Shown here piece by piece: positions 17,059-25,941 of a stretch of DNA of 64,000 nucleotides; the stretch's first letter is position 1; each line of letters starts with the position of its first letter. This DNA comes from Afipia sp. (GTDB taxonomy: Bacteria; Pseudomonadota; Alphaproteobacteria; Rhizobiales; Xanthobacteraceae), in assembly GCA_017308595.1 (NCBI GenBank), contig JAFKER010000005.1, positions 568,950-632,949 of the forward strand, in the 5' to 3' direction. The notes beneath the pieces were generated by a model that worked only from the letters and a program-made list of their open reading frames with translations, searched no databases and was not told where the DNA came from. Made by a program: the position numbers and the translations under genes.

Positions 17059-19428
17059 ATGTCGGGGCTGAATGCGCGCGCCTGCGCGTTGCTACTATCT
17101 GTATCTGTTGCTGCGCTGGGGGGAGTGGCTGTTGTCACATCGGCGCATGCGCAACCTGCCGAGATATCGCAGCCGGTCAAGCCGAAGCAGATCAAGCGCA
17201 AGCGTACCGGCAAGCCGATGGCGGAAGTGCCGCTGCCGAAGAACGTGGCAAATGCGAACGCGCAGGTGGGAACGCCCGTCTATCAGTCGCTCGATGAAAT
17301 CACTGTCGGCGCGACGAAGCTGGAAGAGCGCGCGATCGATTCGCTGGCGCCGGTCAGCGTCGTGACGCTTGAGCAGATACAGGGCCGCAATGCCTCGACC
17401 GTTGGCGATCTCGTTTACAACATGCCCGGCGTCTGGCTGCAGAATCGCGGTGACGAACCATCCACATCGATCAATATTCGCGGTTTGCAGGACTTCGGAC
17501 GCGTTGCGGTGGTCGTCGATGGTGCACGTCAGAACTATCAGCGCACCGGGCACTTCGCGAACGGCTCGTTTTTCCTCAATCCTGAGTTGATCGGCGGCAT
17601 CGACATCGTGCGCGGCCCAACCGCGAACATCTATGGCTCAGGCGCCATCGGCGGCGTCGCCTCGTTCCGTACCAAGGATATTCAAGATGTGGTGCGTCCC
17701 GGCGAGCGCTGGGGTGTCGATACCAACACCGTGTTTGGCACCAACAATGCCCGCGCGCTGCAGTCGGTATTCGCTGGTGTCCGCGTCAATCCGAATGTTG
17801 ATGTATTCGCAGGCGGCAGCTATTCGACGCAGAACAACTTCAAGGACGGCACCGGTTACGAGGTCGCCAACACCTGGAACAGACTCTCAAGCGGCATTGG
17901 CAAGCTGACCGTGCGTCCGGCGGACGGGCACGAAGTCAAGCTCGGCATGATCTTCCAGGAAAATCTTTACAATGTCGGCCAGACCCGGCGTAACGCTGGC
18001 GATCCCAATGTCCTCAATGGCTTGGGCGGCACCTCGATCTACGGAACGGATGTCAAGAACTACACCGCGACACTGGGATGGACTTACCAGAAACCGGAAG
18101 ACAAGCTGTTCGACTGGGATGCCAAGATTTATTGGAACCGGACGGAAAACGATCAGATCAAGCTGGCGCACACCAGCAGCTTGAACTCGGCTTATTGCGG
18201 TAACGTAGCGCCGGGTAATCCCGTATCGGGCTGCGTCGGCAGCACACGCAGCTACACCATCGATACCTACGGTTTCGACGTGCATAATACCACGCGAGTG
18301 GAAACTGGCGACTGGCGCCATGCTCTCACCTACGGATTCGACGGCTTCCAGGATCAGGTGTCGACATGGGACAGCAGCGGTAACTCCAATGCAACGACAC
18401 CTCCCGGCACGCGCACGGTCTGGGGCGGCTTCTTCCAGTACAAGGCCAACTACAGTTCGCTGCTGGAAGTCGTCAGCGCTGTTCGGTACGACAACTACGA
18501 ATTGAAGTCGGTTGCGGGCGGAGCGAGCGGCGATCGATTCTCCCCGAAGATCACCGTCGGACTGTTGCCTGCTGCGGTGATGACGCCTTACGTTAGCTAC
18601 GCGGAAGGCTATCGTGCGCCATCGATCACGGAAACGCTGGTCACAGGTACACATGCCGCGGCATCGACGTTCGACGCGATCTTCCTGTGTGCAGGCTCAC
18701 CTCCCGGCGTTTACTCGAGCTTCTGCTTCCTGCCGAATACGAGTCTGCGGCCGGAGGTCGGCAAAAACAAGGAAATCGGCCTCAATATCAAGAAGAACGA
18801 CCTGTTCAAGACGGGCGATAGTTTCCGCGGCAAGTTCAATGTCTTCCGCAACGACGTCGATAATTACATCGACCTCGTCGCATCGGCTCCACAGCCGATC
18901 GATAACATTGCGCTGATCGGTTTCTATCCGGGTGGCTCCAACAAGTTCTACCAGTACCAGAACATCGCGGCGGCCCGTATCCAGGGTTTCGAAGCGGAAA
19001 CGATGTATGACGCAGGCCTCTGGTTCCTCGGTGTGTCGGCCACCATCCAGGAAGGCAAAAACGTCCAGACCGGAATCGGCCTCTACAGCATCGCGCCGCA
19101 GAAGTTCACCACGACTGCAGGCGTCCGGCTGTTCGACAATCAGGCGCTGTTCTCCGTGATGTGGACGTCCGTAAAAGGGAACACCGACATCCCTGCTAAC
19201 TACTTGCCGGGAACGTCCTACGACCTCGTCAACATGTATCTGACGGTGAAACCGACGCCGAACCTGACTCTCGTCGGATCGGTCGAGAATCTGCTGAACC
19301 AGTATTACCGGCCTTACGCCGTGCCACGCGGTTCGGCGAACGACACCCAGAACGACGTGCTCTGGGCAAGTGTGGGCGCGGGCATCACCTTCAAGGGCGC
19401 GATCAAGTATCACTTCGGAGGCACTTAA
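17059..19428 (+). CDS. hmuR: TonB-dependent outer-membrane heme receptor
   Basis: A 789-residue receptor: signal peptide ending SAHAQ, a TonB-box-like DEITVGAT stretch, the plug domain (STVGDLVYNMPGVW, NIRGLQDFGRVAVVVDG, GSGAIGGVASFRT), then a 22-strand barrel. The heme-receptor signature is present as YRAP at 518-521 and PNTSLRPE at 559-566, variants of the FRAP and NPNL boxes. The chosen start is ATG 17059 rather than TTG 17041. Takes up heme using TonB-ExbBD energy, although no tonB or exbBD genes are in the window. Heads the plus-strand operon with hmuQ and hutX. Confidence 0.93.
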   Translation: MSGLNARACALLLSVSVAALGGVAVVTSAHAQPAEISQPVKPKQIKRKRTGKPMAEVPLPKNVANANAQVGTPVYQSLDEITVGATKLEERAIDSLAPVSVVTLEQIQGRNASTVGDLVYNMPGVWLQNRGDEPSTSINIRGLQDFGRVAVVVDGARQNYQRTGHFANGSFFLNPELIGGIDIVRGPTANIYGSGAIGGVASFRTKDIQDVVRPGERWGVDTNTVFGTNNARALQSVFAGVRVNPNVDVFAGGSYSTQNNFKDGTGYEVANTWNRLSSGIGKLTVRPADGHEVKLGMIFQENLYNVGQTRRNAGDPNVLNGLGGTSIYGTDVKNYTATLGWTYQKPEDKLFDWDAKIYWNRTENDQIKLAHTSSLNSAYCGNVAPGNPVSGCVGSTRSYTIDTYGFDVHNTTRVETGDWRHALTYGFDGFQDQVSTWDSSGNSNATTPPGTRTVWGGFFQYKANYSSLLEVVSAVRYDNYELKSVAGGASGDRFSPKITVGLLPAAVMTPYVSYAEGYRAPSITETLVTGTHAAASTFDAIFLCAGSPPGVYSSFCFLPNTSLRPEVGKNKEIGLNIKKNDLFKTGDSFRGKFNVFRNDVDNYIDLVASAPQPIDNIALIGFYPGGSNKFYQYQNIAAARIQGFEAETMYDAGLWFLGVSATIQEGKNVQTGIGLYSIAPQKFTTTAGVRLFDNQALFSVMWTSVKGNTDIPANYLPGTSYDLVNMYLTVKPTPNLTLVGSVENLLNQYYRPYAVPRGSANDTQNDVLWASVGAGITFKGAIKYHFGGT

Positions 19429-19472
19429 GACGCAGAACGACCGCTAGCTGCTTTCGAAAAGCAAACAGGAAT

Positions 19473-19497
19473 GCCGCGCAGAGTTTTTCTGCGCGGC
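19473..19497 (+). other. Stable hairpin between hmuR and hmuQ
   Basis: A perfect 10-bp stem, GCCGCGCAGA at 19473-19482 and TCTGCGCGGC at 19488-19497, with a GTTTT loop. No T-run follows, so it is not a standard terminator. It could protect the hmuR mRNA 3' end or partly attenuate transcription into hmuQ-hutX. Confidence 0.55.
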
Positions 19498-19586
19498 TCG
19501 CTGCGTTCTCAACTTGGTGCTGGCAAGATCGAGACTTTGATAACCGGCCATTCGGCTTTACAGTGAGACAAACAGGAGAAAACAAA

Positions 19587-19922
19587 ATGTTTATCGCGAT
19601 GAATCGTTTTCAGGTGAAGAAGGGCTCCGAGCAGGCGTTCGAAACGCTTTGGGCGACGCGTGAGTCTTATCTCGGCGAGCTGCCGGGCTTCATCGAATTC
19701 CATCTGCTGCGCGGACCGGATGCCGAAGACCATCGGCTCTATTCCACCCATACCTTGTGGGCAGATAAGGCGGCGTTTGAGAACTGGACCAAGTCCGAGC
19801 AGTTCCGCAAGGCGCATGCTCGCGCTGACAACCAGACCGGCGACAGCCTCTATCTCGGCCATCCTAAGTTCGAGGGCTTCGAGGTGATCCAGACCGAGCG
19901 CAAGACCAGCGCGGCGGCCTGA
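19587..19922 (+). CDS. hmuQ: IsdG-like heme-degrading monooxygenase
   Basis: A 111-residue ABM-fold (dimeric ferredoxin-like) protein. The three residues that define active IsdG/IsdI enzymes are present at matching positions: Asn6, Trp67 and His77. It would open the porphyrin ring and release iron in the cytoplasm. HmuQ and HmuD of Bradyrhizobium japonicum are the closest named relatives, and the position directly after hmuR supports hmuQ; hmuD cannot be excluded. The ATG has AGGAG 8 nt upstream. A 158-bp gap with a strong hairpin separates it from hmuR, and 3 bp separate it from hutX. Confidence 0.85.
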   Translation: MFIAMNRFQVKKGSEQAFETLWATRESYLGELPGFIEFHLLRGPDAEDHRLYSTHTLWADKAAFENWTKSEQFRKAHARADNQTGDSLYLGHPKFEGFEVIQTERKTSAAA

Positions 19923-19925
19923 ACG

Positions 19926-20426
19926 ATGCTGAGCACCGATCTGGCCGACCTGAAGAAGTACATGGCCGAGAACCCCGGCGGCGTCATTGAAGACGTCGCG
20001 CGGGAGAAGAATGTCACGGCGCGCGCTGTGATCGAAGCGCTGCCTGAGGAGATGCGCAGCTTTGTGCCGGGCTCTGCCTTCGTGCTTGCGATGCAGGACA
20101 TCGCGACATGGGGCGAGGTGACACTGATCGTTCATACCGAGGACGGTATCTTCGAAGTGACCGAGCCGGTCGGCGGTGGTGAAGTCGGCCGCGGATACTA
20201 CAACATCATGAAGCCCAAGGGCATGCATGGCCATCTGCGGCACGAGCGCTGTGGCGGCATTGCGTTTGTCGAGCGCCCGTTCATGGGCAAGTCCTCGGCC
20301 TTCGCGGCATTCCTTAATGTCGATGGCGGCGTGATGTTCAAGGTGTTCGTGGGGCGCGACGAAAACCGCGCGCTGAAGACCGATCAGCTCGAGAAGTTTC
20401 GCGCGCTGGCAAAGACGCTGGCGTGA
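19926..20426 (+). CDS. hutX: Cytosolic heme carrier of the HutX/ChuX family
   Basis: A 166-residue protein of the HutX/HugX family, which binds heme in the cytosol and hands it to a degrading enzyme. The family segments VLAMQDIATWGEVTLIVHTEDG and YYNIMKPKGMHGHLRHERCGGIAFVERPFMGKSSA are clear, the latter holding conserved His residues that may ligate heme. It begins 3 bp after hmuQ without a strong ribosome-binding site, so it is likely translated by coupling. Context strongly supports a HmuQ partner role. A strong terminator follows. Confidence 0.85.
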   Translation: MLSTDLADLKKYMAENPGGVIEDVAREKNVTARAVIEALPEEMRSFVPGSAFVLAMQDIATWGEVTLIVHTEDGIFEVTEPVGGGEVGRGYYNIMKPKGMHGHLRHERCGGIAFVERPFMGKSSAFAAFLNVDGGVMFKVFVGRDENRALKTDQLEKFRALAKTLA

Positions 20427-20448
20427 TCGTTCTCCAAGAACTGAATGC

Positions 20449-20477
20449 AAAATGGCCGGGTCATCCCCGGCCATTTT
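20449..20477. terminator. Bidirectional terminator after hutX
   Basis: A perfect 12-bp stem, AAAATGGCCGGG at 20449-20460 and CCCGGCCATTTT at 20466-20477, loop TCATC, followed by CTTTTG. The A and T tracts on both sides allow action on both strands: it ends the hmu operon and could end minus-strand readthrough from RND pump 2. Confidence 0.85.
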
Positions 20478-20491
20478 CTTTTGTAGGAGTT

Positions 20492-20544
20492 GCGACGGAA
20501 GCAATCCGGCCTTTGGAGGGGCAAGGACCGGATTGCTTCGTCGC
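20492..20544. repeat. Long inverted repeat of the GATTGCTTCGTCGC type
   Basis: Arms GCGACGGAAGCAATCCGG at 20492-20509 and CCGGATTGCTTCGTCGC at 20528-20544 pair with a single bulged G. The GACGAAGCAATCC motif recurs as an intergenic repeat in many proteobacteria. A degenerate single arm (TTGCTTCGTCGC) is also visible near 59538. It lies between the hmu terminator and the end of RND pump 2. Confidence 0.7.
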
Positions 20545-20607
20545 GGGCGCATCGCCGTCACGGGCAATGCAACGATGCGCCATCTCGTGAGCCGCGGCGG
20601 CCCGCGG

Positions 20608-23600
20608 TTATTCGGCGGCATCCTTCAATGCATGCGGTGCATGGCTTGCGGGAAGCGGCTGGATCGAACCTTCACCATACTGGGCCAACGGCTTGTTGCC
20701 GGTAACGGCTCGCAGCAGCACATAGAACACCGGCGTAAAGAAGATGCCGAACGCCGTGACACCGATCATGCCGGAGAACACCGCAATGCCCATGGCATGA
20801 CGCATCTCCGCGCCGGCACCGACCGATGTCACCAGCGGTACCACGCCCATGATGAAAGCAATCGACGTCATCAGGATCGGCCGCAGGCGCAGCCGGCTGG
20901 CCTCGATGGCCGCTGCGATCGGCGTGCGCCCGGCGAATTCGAGTTCCCGTGCGAACTCCACGATCAGAATCGCGTTCTTCGCTGACAATCCCACCAGAAC
21001 GAACAGGCCGATCTGAGTGAAAATGTTGTTATCGTTGCCGGTTATCCAGACGCCGAACATCGCAGCCAGCAGTGACATCGGGACGATCATGATAATCGCT
21101 AACGGCAGCATCAGACTCTCATACTGCGCAGCGAGCACCAAGAACACCAGCAGCATCACAATCGGAAAGATGTAGAGCGATGTGTTGCCCGCGATGATCT
21201 CCTGATAGGTCAGGTCGGTCCACTCAAAGCCGATGCCCTTGGGCAGCGTCTCATCGGCGATGCGCGCGACGGCAGCTTGCGCCTGGCCGGTGGAATAGCC
21301 CGGCGCGTTGTTGCCGTTGATATCCGCCGCAAGGAAGCCGTTATAACGCATCGCGCTTTCGGGACCGGCGGTGGATTGCAGCCGCAACAGCACCGAGAGC
21401 GGGATCATTTCTCCGGTGTTTGAGCGAACTTTCAGCAAGCCGACATCTTCCGGCCGGGCACGGAACTTGCCGTCGGCCTGCACGCGCACGGAATACACAC
21501 GCCCGAATTTGTTGAAGTCGTTCACGTAGTACGAGCCGAGATAAACCTGCAACGTCTCGAAGATGCTGGTGATCGGCACATTGAGCTGACGCGCACGGGT
21601 TCGGTCGATATCCGCGTAGAGTTGCGGGACATCCACCTTGTAGCTCGAGAACAGTCCCGTTAGTTCCGGCGCCTGCATTGCCTTGGCGAGGAACGCCTTC
21701 TTGGCATCGTCCAGCGCTTCGTAACCAAGTCCTGCCTGATCTTCGAGCTGAAGCTTGAAGCCGCCGGTGGTGCCGAGACCGTCAACCGGCGGAGGCGGCA
21801 GCATGGCGACGAATGCGTCCTGAATCACCGTGTATTTCTTGTTCAGCTCCGCAGCGATGGCGTTGGCGCTGAGCGAAGGGTCCTTGCGCTCGCCGAACGG
21901 TTTCAGCGTCGAGAACACGATGCCGGCGCTCGATGAGTTGGTGAAGCCGTTGATCGACAGGCCGGGGAAGGCCACCGCGCTCTCGACACCCGGCTGCTGC
22001 ATGGCGATGGCGGACATCTGCCGCATCACCTCTTCCGTGCGGTCGAGCGTCGCGCCTTCCTGAAGCTGGGCAAAGCCGATCAGGTACTGCTTGTCCTGCA
22101 GCGGTACGAAGCCGCCGGGGACGACGCGGAACAGGACAGCGGTGACGCCGATCAGGACCAGATAGACGGCCATGACGGCTGCCTTGCGCGAAATCACGCG
22201 CTTGACGCCGCCGCTGTAAGAGTCCGAAGCCTTCTGGAACACGTTGTTGAACCGGCGGAAGAAGCCGCCGAGCACCTTGTCCATGCCGCGGCTGAGTGCA
22301 TCCTTCGGTTGATCGTGACCCTTTAGCAGAAGGGCAGCGAGGGCAGGCGAGAGCGTCAGCGAGTTGATCGCGGAGATCACCGTCGAGATGGCGATGGTCA
22401 TGGCGAACTGTTTGTAGAACTGACCGGTGAGGCCGCTGATGAAGCCCAGCGGCACGAACACCGCGACCAGCACCAGCGCGATGGCGATAATCGGCCCGGA
22501 CACTTCGTTCATGGCGCGATAGGTCGCGTCGCGCGGCGATAGACCTTCCTCGATGTTGCGCTCGACGTTTTCAACCACGACGATGGCGTCATCGACCACG
22601 ATGCCGATGGCGAGCACGAGACCGAACAAACTCAACGCGTTGATGGAATAGCCGAACAGCAGCAGCACCGCGAAGGTGCCGATGATCGAGACCGGCACCG
22701 AGATCAGCGGAATGATCGACGCGCGCCATGTCTGCAGGAACAGAATGACGACCAGCACGACCAGCGCGATGGCTTCAAGCAGGGTGTGGATCACCGCTTC
22801 GATGGAGGCGCGGATGAAACGTGTCGGATCGTAGGCGATCCGGTAATCGACGCCCTCCGGCATGTTCGCCTTGATCTGCTTCATCGTGGCGTGGACTTCA
22901 TCGGCAATCGCAAGCGCATTGGCGCCGGGCGACTGGAAGATGCCGATGCCGACAGCGGACTTGTTGTCGATCTGCGAGCGTAGCGCATATTCGGACGCGC
23001 CAAGCTCGATGCGGGCGACATCGCGCAGGCGCGTGATTTCACCGTTTTGTCCGGTCTTGATGACGATATCGCCGAATTCCTGCTCGTCTCTCAGGCGGCC
23101 CTGCGCATTGAGCGGCATCTGCAGGGTGATATCCGCGGAGTTCGGTGCGCCGCCCACGGTGCCCGCTGCAGCTTCGACATTCTGCGCCTGAATTTCGCGG
23201 GTGATGTCGCCGGGCGACAGGCCAAGCTCTGCAACCTTCTGCGGATCGAGCCAGACGCGCATTGCGTAGTCACCCGCGCCCCAGATCTGCACCTGGCCGA
23301 CGCCGCGAATGCGGGCGAGGCGGTCCTTGACGTTCAGCACACCGAAGTTGCGCAGGTAAGTCGTGTCATACCGGTCGTTCGGCGACAGCAGATGCACGAC
23401 GAGCGTGATGTTCGGCGAACTCTTCACCGTGGTGATGCCGAGTTGGCGTGTCACTGCGGGCAGGCGTGATTCAGCCTGTGAGACGCGGTTCTGAACCATC
23501 TGCTGCGCGAGGTCGGGATTGGTGCCGAGGCGGAAGGTGACGTTGAGTGTGAGAACGCCATCCGTCGTCGCCTGGCTGTTCATATAGAGCATGTTCTCGA

Positions 23601-23820
23601 CGCCGTTGATCTGCTCTTCAAGCGGCGTCGCGACCGACTCGATGATGACCTTCGGGTTGGCGCCGGGATAGAGCGCGCGCACGGTGACGATGGGCGGCGC
23701 GACTTCCGGATATTCGGAGATCGGGAGCGCGGGGAGTGACAAGAGACCTGCGAGCAGGATCAAGGCCGAAAGTACACCGGCGAAGATCGGGCGGTCGATA
23801 AAGAAGCGCGAGATATTCAT
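20608..23820 (-). CDS. RND efflux permease, HAE1 family, AcrB/MexF-like (pump 2)
   Basis: A 1070-residue inner-membrane drug/proton antiporter. It starts MNISRFFIDRPIFAGVLS, typical of MexF/AcrB-type pumps. The helix-4 proton-relay pair DD is at about 410-411 in IGIVVDDAIVVVENVERN. The large periplasmic porter and docking domains and 12 helices are all present at full length. The adaptor gene lies 115 bp upstream on the same strand; that gap contains a small hairpin (CGAGG-CATA-CCTCG, 23892-23905) that may set the adaptor:permease ratio. No outer-membrane channel gene is adjacent. Likely regulated by the divergent TetR protein. Confidence 0.92.
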   Translation of the reverse strand: MNISRFFIDRPIFAGVLSALILLAGLLSLPALPISEYPEVAPPIVTVRALYPGANPKVIIESVATPLEEQINGVENMLYMNSQATTDGVLTLNVTFRLGTNPDLAQQMVQNRVSQAESRLPAVTRQLGITTVKSSPNITLVVHLLSPNDRYDTTYLRNFGVLNVKDRLARIRGVGQVQIWGAGDYAMRVWLDPQKVAELGLSPGDITREIQAQNVEAAAGTVGGAPNSADITLQMPLNAQGRLRDEQEFGDIVIKTGQNGEITRLRDVARIELGASEYALRSQIDNKSAVGIGIFQSPGANALAIADEVHATMKQIKANMPEGVDYRIAYDPTRFIRASIEAVIHTLLEAIALVVLVVILFLQTWRASIIPLISVPVSIIGTFAVLLLFGYSINALSLFGLVLAIGIVVDDAIVVVENVERNIEEGLSPRDATYRAMNEVSGPIIAIALVLVAVFVPLGFISGLTGQFYKQFAMTIAISTVISAINSLTLSPALAALLLKGHDQPKDALSRGMDKVLGGFFRRFNNVFQKASDSYSGGVKRVISRKAAVMAVYLVLIGVTAVLFRVVPGGFVPLQDKQYLIGFAQLQEGATLDRTEEVMRQMSAIAMQQPGVESAVAFPGLSINGFTNSSSAGIVFSTLKPFGERKDPSLSANAIAAELNKKYTVIQDAFVAMLPPPPVDGLGTTGGFKLQLEDQAGLGYEALDDAKKAFLAKAMQAPELTGLFSSYKVDVPQLYADIDRTRARQLNVPITSIFETLQVYLGSYYVNDFNKFGRVYSVRVQADGKFRARPEDVGLLKVRSNTGEMIPLSVLLRLQSTAGPESAMRYNGFLAADINGNNAPGYSTGQAQAAVARIADETLPKGIGFEWTDLTYQEIIAGNTSLYIFPIVMLLVFLVLAAQYESLMLPLAIIMIVPMSLLAAMFGVWITGNDNNIFTQIGLFVLVGLSAKNAILIVEFARELEFAGRTPIAAAIEASRLRLRPILMTSIAFIMGVVPLVTSVGAGAEMRHAMGIAVFSGMIGVTAFGIFFTPVFYVLLRAVTGNKPLAQYGEGSIQPLPASHAPHALKDAAE

Positions 23821-23935
23821 GACGTCATCTCATTATTGGTCTTGTTGTCGGCGCTTGTGCCGTGCCGTTGGCGATACTTCGCGTACGACGTACGAGGCAT
23901 ACCTCGCTCATTTGGAGTGCTTCGACGGGAAGCTC

Positions 23936-25117
23936 TTAGTTCGCGTCCATTGCGATGACTTCGGGCGCAACGGGTGAGCCGGGGCGGATACGCTGCAGGC
24001 CCTTCACCACGATCTGCTCGCCGGGCTTCAGGCCGGATGTCACAACGCGCAGGCCGTCAACGGCGACGCCAAGGGAAATTTCGCGGTATTCCGCCTTGTT
24101 CTCCTTGTTCACGACCATGACGTATTTCTTGTTCTGGTCGGTGCCGACGGCGCGCTCGTTGATCATCATGGCGCGTTCGGTTTTGGGCTGGCCCATTTGC
24201 AGGCGGACGAACTGTCCGGGGATCAGACGGCCATCCTTGTTGTCGAAGATAGCGCGAACGCGCACCGTGCCGCTGCGTGCATCGACCTGATTGTCGATAA
24301 GCTGCATGTGGCCTTCGAACGGCAGGCCGTTGCTGGTGGCGGTGCCCATCTTGACGGGAATGCGGCCGGTCTTCGATGCAGAAGCGTCGTCACCGAGCGC
24401 GTTCAGTGCGCGGAGCACGATCTGTTCATCGGCATTGAAGCTGGCATAGATCGGTGAGGTCGAGACGATGGTGGTCAGCAGCGGCGAACCGGGACCGGCG
24501 GCAATCAGATTGCCGACGGTGATTTCACGCTTGCCGACGCGGCCAGTGACCGGCGCGCGGACTTCGGTGTAGCCGAGATTGAGCTGTGCGGTCTTGAGCG
24601 TGGCTTGCGCGGCTTTCAGGTTCGCTTCGGCCTCACGATAGGCATTGATGCGGTTGTCCTGATCGCGCTGAGAGATGGTGTTGGAGCCGGTCAGTTGCTG
24701 GCCGCGTTCGTAATCGCTCTTGGTGAAGACGAGACGGGCCTGCGCAGCGGCGACCTGTGCGTCGGCGCGGGCGACTTCGGCGGCGTAAAGGGCGGGATCG
24801 ATCACGACAAGAATGTCGTCCTTCTGAACCATCGCGCCTTCACGGAAGCGGATTTCCTGAATCGCGCCTGCCACCCGCGAGCGCACTTCGACCTGCTCGA
24901 TCGCTTCAAGGCGGCCGGAGAATTCATCCCAGATGGCAGTGTCACGCTCTGTGACATTGGCGACGGACACCGCCGTTGCGGCCGGTGTTGCCGCCGCCGC
25001 GGAATCGGCCTTTGCGCGGTCGTTCGAGGTTGAGACAAGAAAACCGCCAGCGGTGGCGAGGATGGCCAAGCCAATACCGGCGCCAATCAAACTGGTCTTT
25101 TTCGAGAGACTTTTCAT
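23936..25117 (-). CDS. RND periplasmic adaptor (MexE/AcrA-like), pump 2
   Basis: A 393-residue membrane fusion protein: N-terminal membrane anchor (SLIGAGIGLAILATAGGFLVS), split lipoyl domain (EVRSRVAGAIQEIRFREGAMVQKDD), coiled-coil hairpin with RGQQLTGSNTISQRDQDN, and a closing VVKGLQRIRPGSPV segment. An open frame continues to 25183; ATG 25117 (MKSLSKKT) has TGGGGC 6 nt upstream and is preferred over ATG 25129. First gene of the pump 2 operon, divergent from tetR. Confidence 0.87.
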   Translation of the reverse strand: MKSLSKKTSLIGAGIGLAILATAGGFLVSTSNDRAKADSAAAATPAATAVSVANVTERDTAIWDEFSGRLEAIEQVEVRSRVAGAIQEIRFREGAMVQKDDILVVIDPALYAAEVARADAQVAAAQARLVFTKSDYERGQQLTGSNTISQRDQDNRINAYREAEANLKAAQATLKTAQLNLGYTEVRAPVTGRVGKREITVGNLIAAGPGSPLLTTIVSTSPIYASFNADEQIVLRALNALGDDASASKTGRIPVKMGTATSNGLPFEGHMQLIDNQVDARSGTVRVRAIFDNKDGRLIPGQFVRLQMGQPKTERAMMINERAVGTDQNKKYVMVVNKENKAEYREISLGVAVDGLRVVTSGLKPGEQIVVKGLQRIRPGSPVAPEVIAMDAN

Positions 25118-25257
25118 TGCGTGCCCCATCTTGTCGCATTCGCGCCGGGCGCAAAATGCAGTTATTTCAACGCGTTGCAGCATGATGAGAGCTTGTCGGG
25201 GGAATTAAATTCCCCGTTCGCCCCGCGTCGCAGTCTTTTATTGCTGCGCCGCAACTG

Positions 25258-25319
25258 TAACGTTCGGTATAGATGGGACTTGGACTTTCGCCGTCAAGGG
25301 ACATATCTAACGAAAGGTA
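25258..25319. promoter_or_regulatory. Direct-repeat box between pump 2 and its TetR regulator
   Basis: Two copies of TAACG-NNN-GGTA occur, at 25258-25269 (TTC spacer) and 25308-25319 (AAA spacer), 50 bp apart start to start. They lie in the divergent gap, close to the tetR start at 25342. They may be regulator half-sites or promoter elements. Not palindromic, so assignment to TetR is tentative. Confidence 0.35.
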
Positions 25320-25341
25320 CAAAATCAGAAAGGTTCTTATT

Positions 25342-25941
25342 GTGGCTATCGGACGACCCCGGGAATTCGATCTCGACCAGGCTCTGGAAAACGCACTGCA
25401 TGTTTTCTGGGAGAAGGGATACGAGGGCGCGTCCATGGCGGATCTGACCGAGGCGATGGGCATCACCAAGCCTTCGCTCTATGCCGCGTTCGGTAACAAG
25501 GAAGACCTTTTCCGCAAGGCGCTCGATTCTTATGTCGACGGTCCGGCCGGTTACACGAAGCGCGCGCTTCTGCTGCCGACGGCGCGCGCCGTTGTCGAGA
25601 ATCTTCTCTACAGCGAAGTGGACGCGGTGACCGACCCTGAATGTCCTGCAGGATGCCTGTCGATCAATGGCGCATTGACGGGCGGCGAGGCGGCGGAATC
25701 AATCAAGCAGGAACTGCGTGTGCGCCGAGCTCAGTTCGAAAGCGATCTTCGCGCACGGTTCGAACGCGCGAAATCGGAGGGCGATTTGCCAGACGAGGCG
25801 GATCCCACGGCGCTGGCGCGTTATATCGCGACCATTTCACAGGGGCTCGCGGTGCAGGCCGTCGGCGGTGCCAGACGGGACGAACTCAAGAAGACCGCCG
25901 AGATGGTTCTGACGACCTGGCCCCCCGTGGTCAGGACGTAG
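25342..25941 (+). CDS. TetR-family regulator next to RND pump 2
   Basis: A 199-residue TetR protein. The HTH lies at about 20-50 (GASMADLTEAMGITKPSLYAAFGNKEDLF). The ligand domain contains ECPAGCLSINGALTGGE, a cysteine-bearing loop seen in a TetR subgroup tied to redox or electrophile sensing; that function is inference. The start is taken at GTG 25342 (VAIGRPREFD), with GAAAGG about 8 nt upstream; the upstream frame has no family similarity. Likely represses the divergent adaptor-permease operon. Its 3' end overlaps the convergent CitE-like gene by 11 bp. Confidence 0.87.
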   Translation: MAIGRPREFDLDQALENALHVFWEKGYEGASMADLTEAMGITKPSLYAAFGNKEDLFRKALDSYVDGPAGYTKRALLLPTARAVVENLLYSEVDAVTDPECPAGCLSINGALTGGEAAESIKQELRVRRAQFESDLRARFERAKSEGDLPDEADPTALARYIATISQGLAVQAVGGARRDELKKTAEMVLTTWPPVVRT

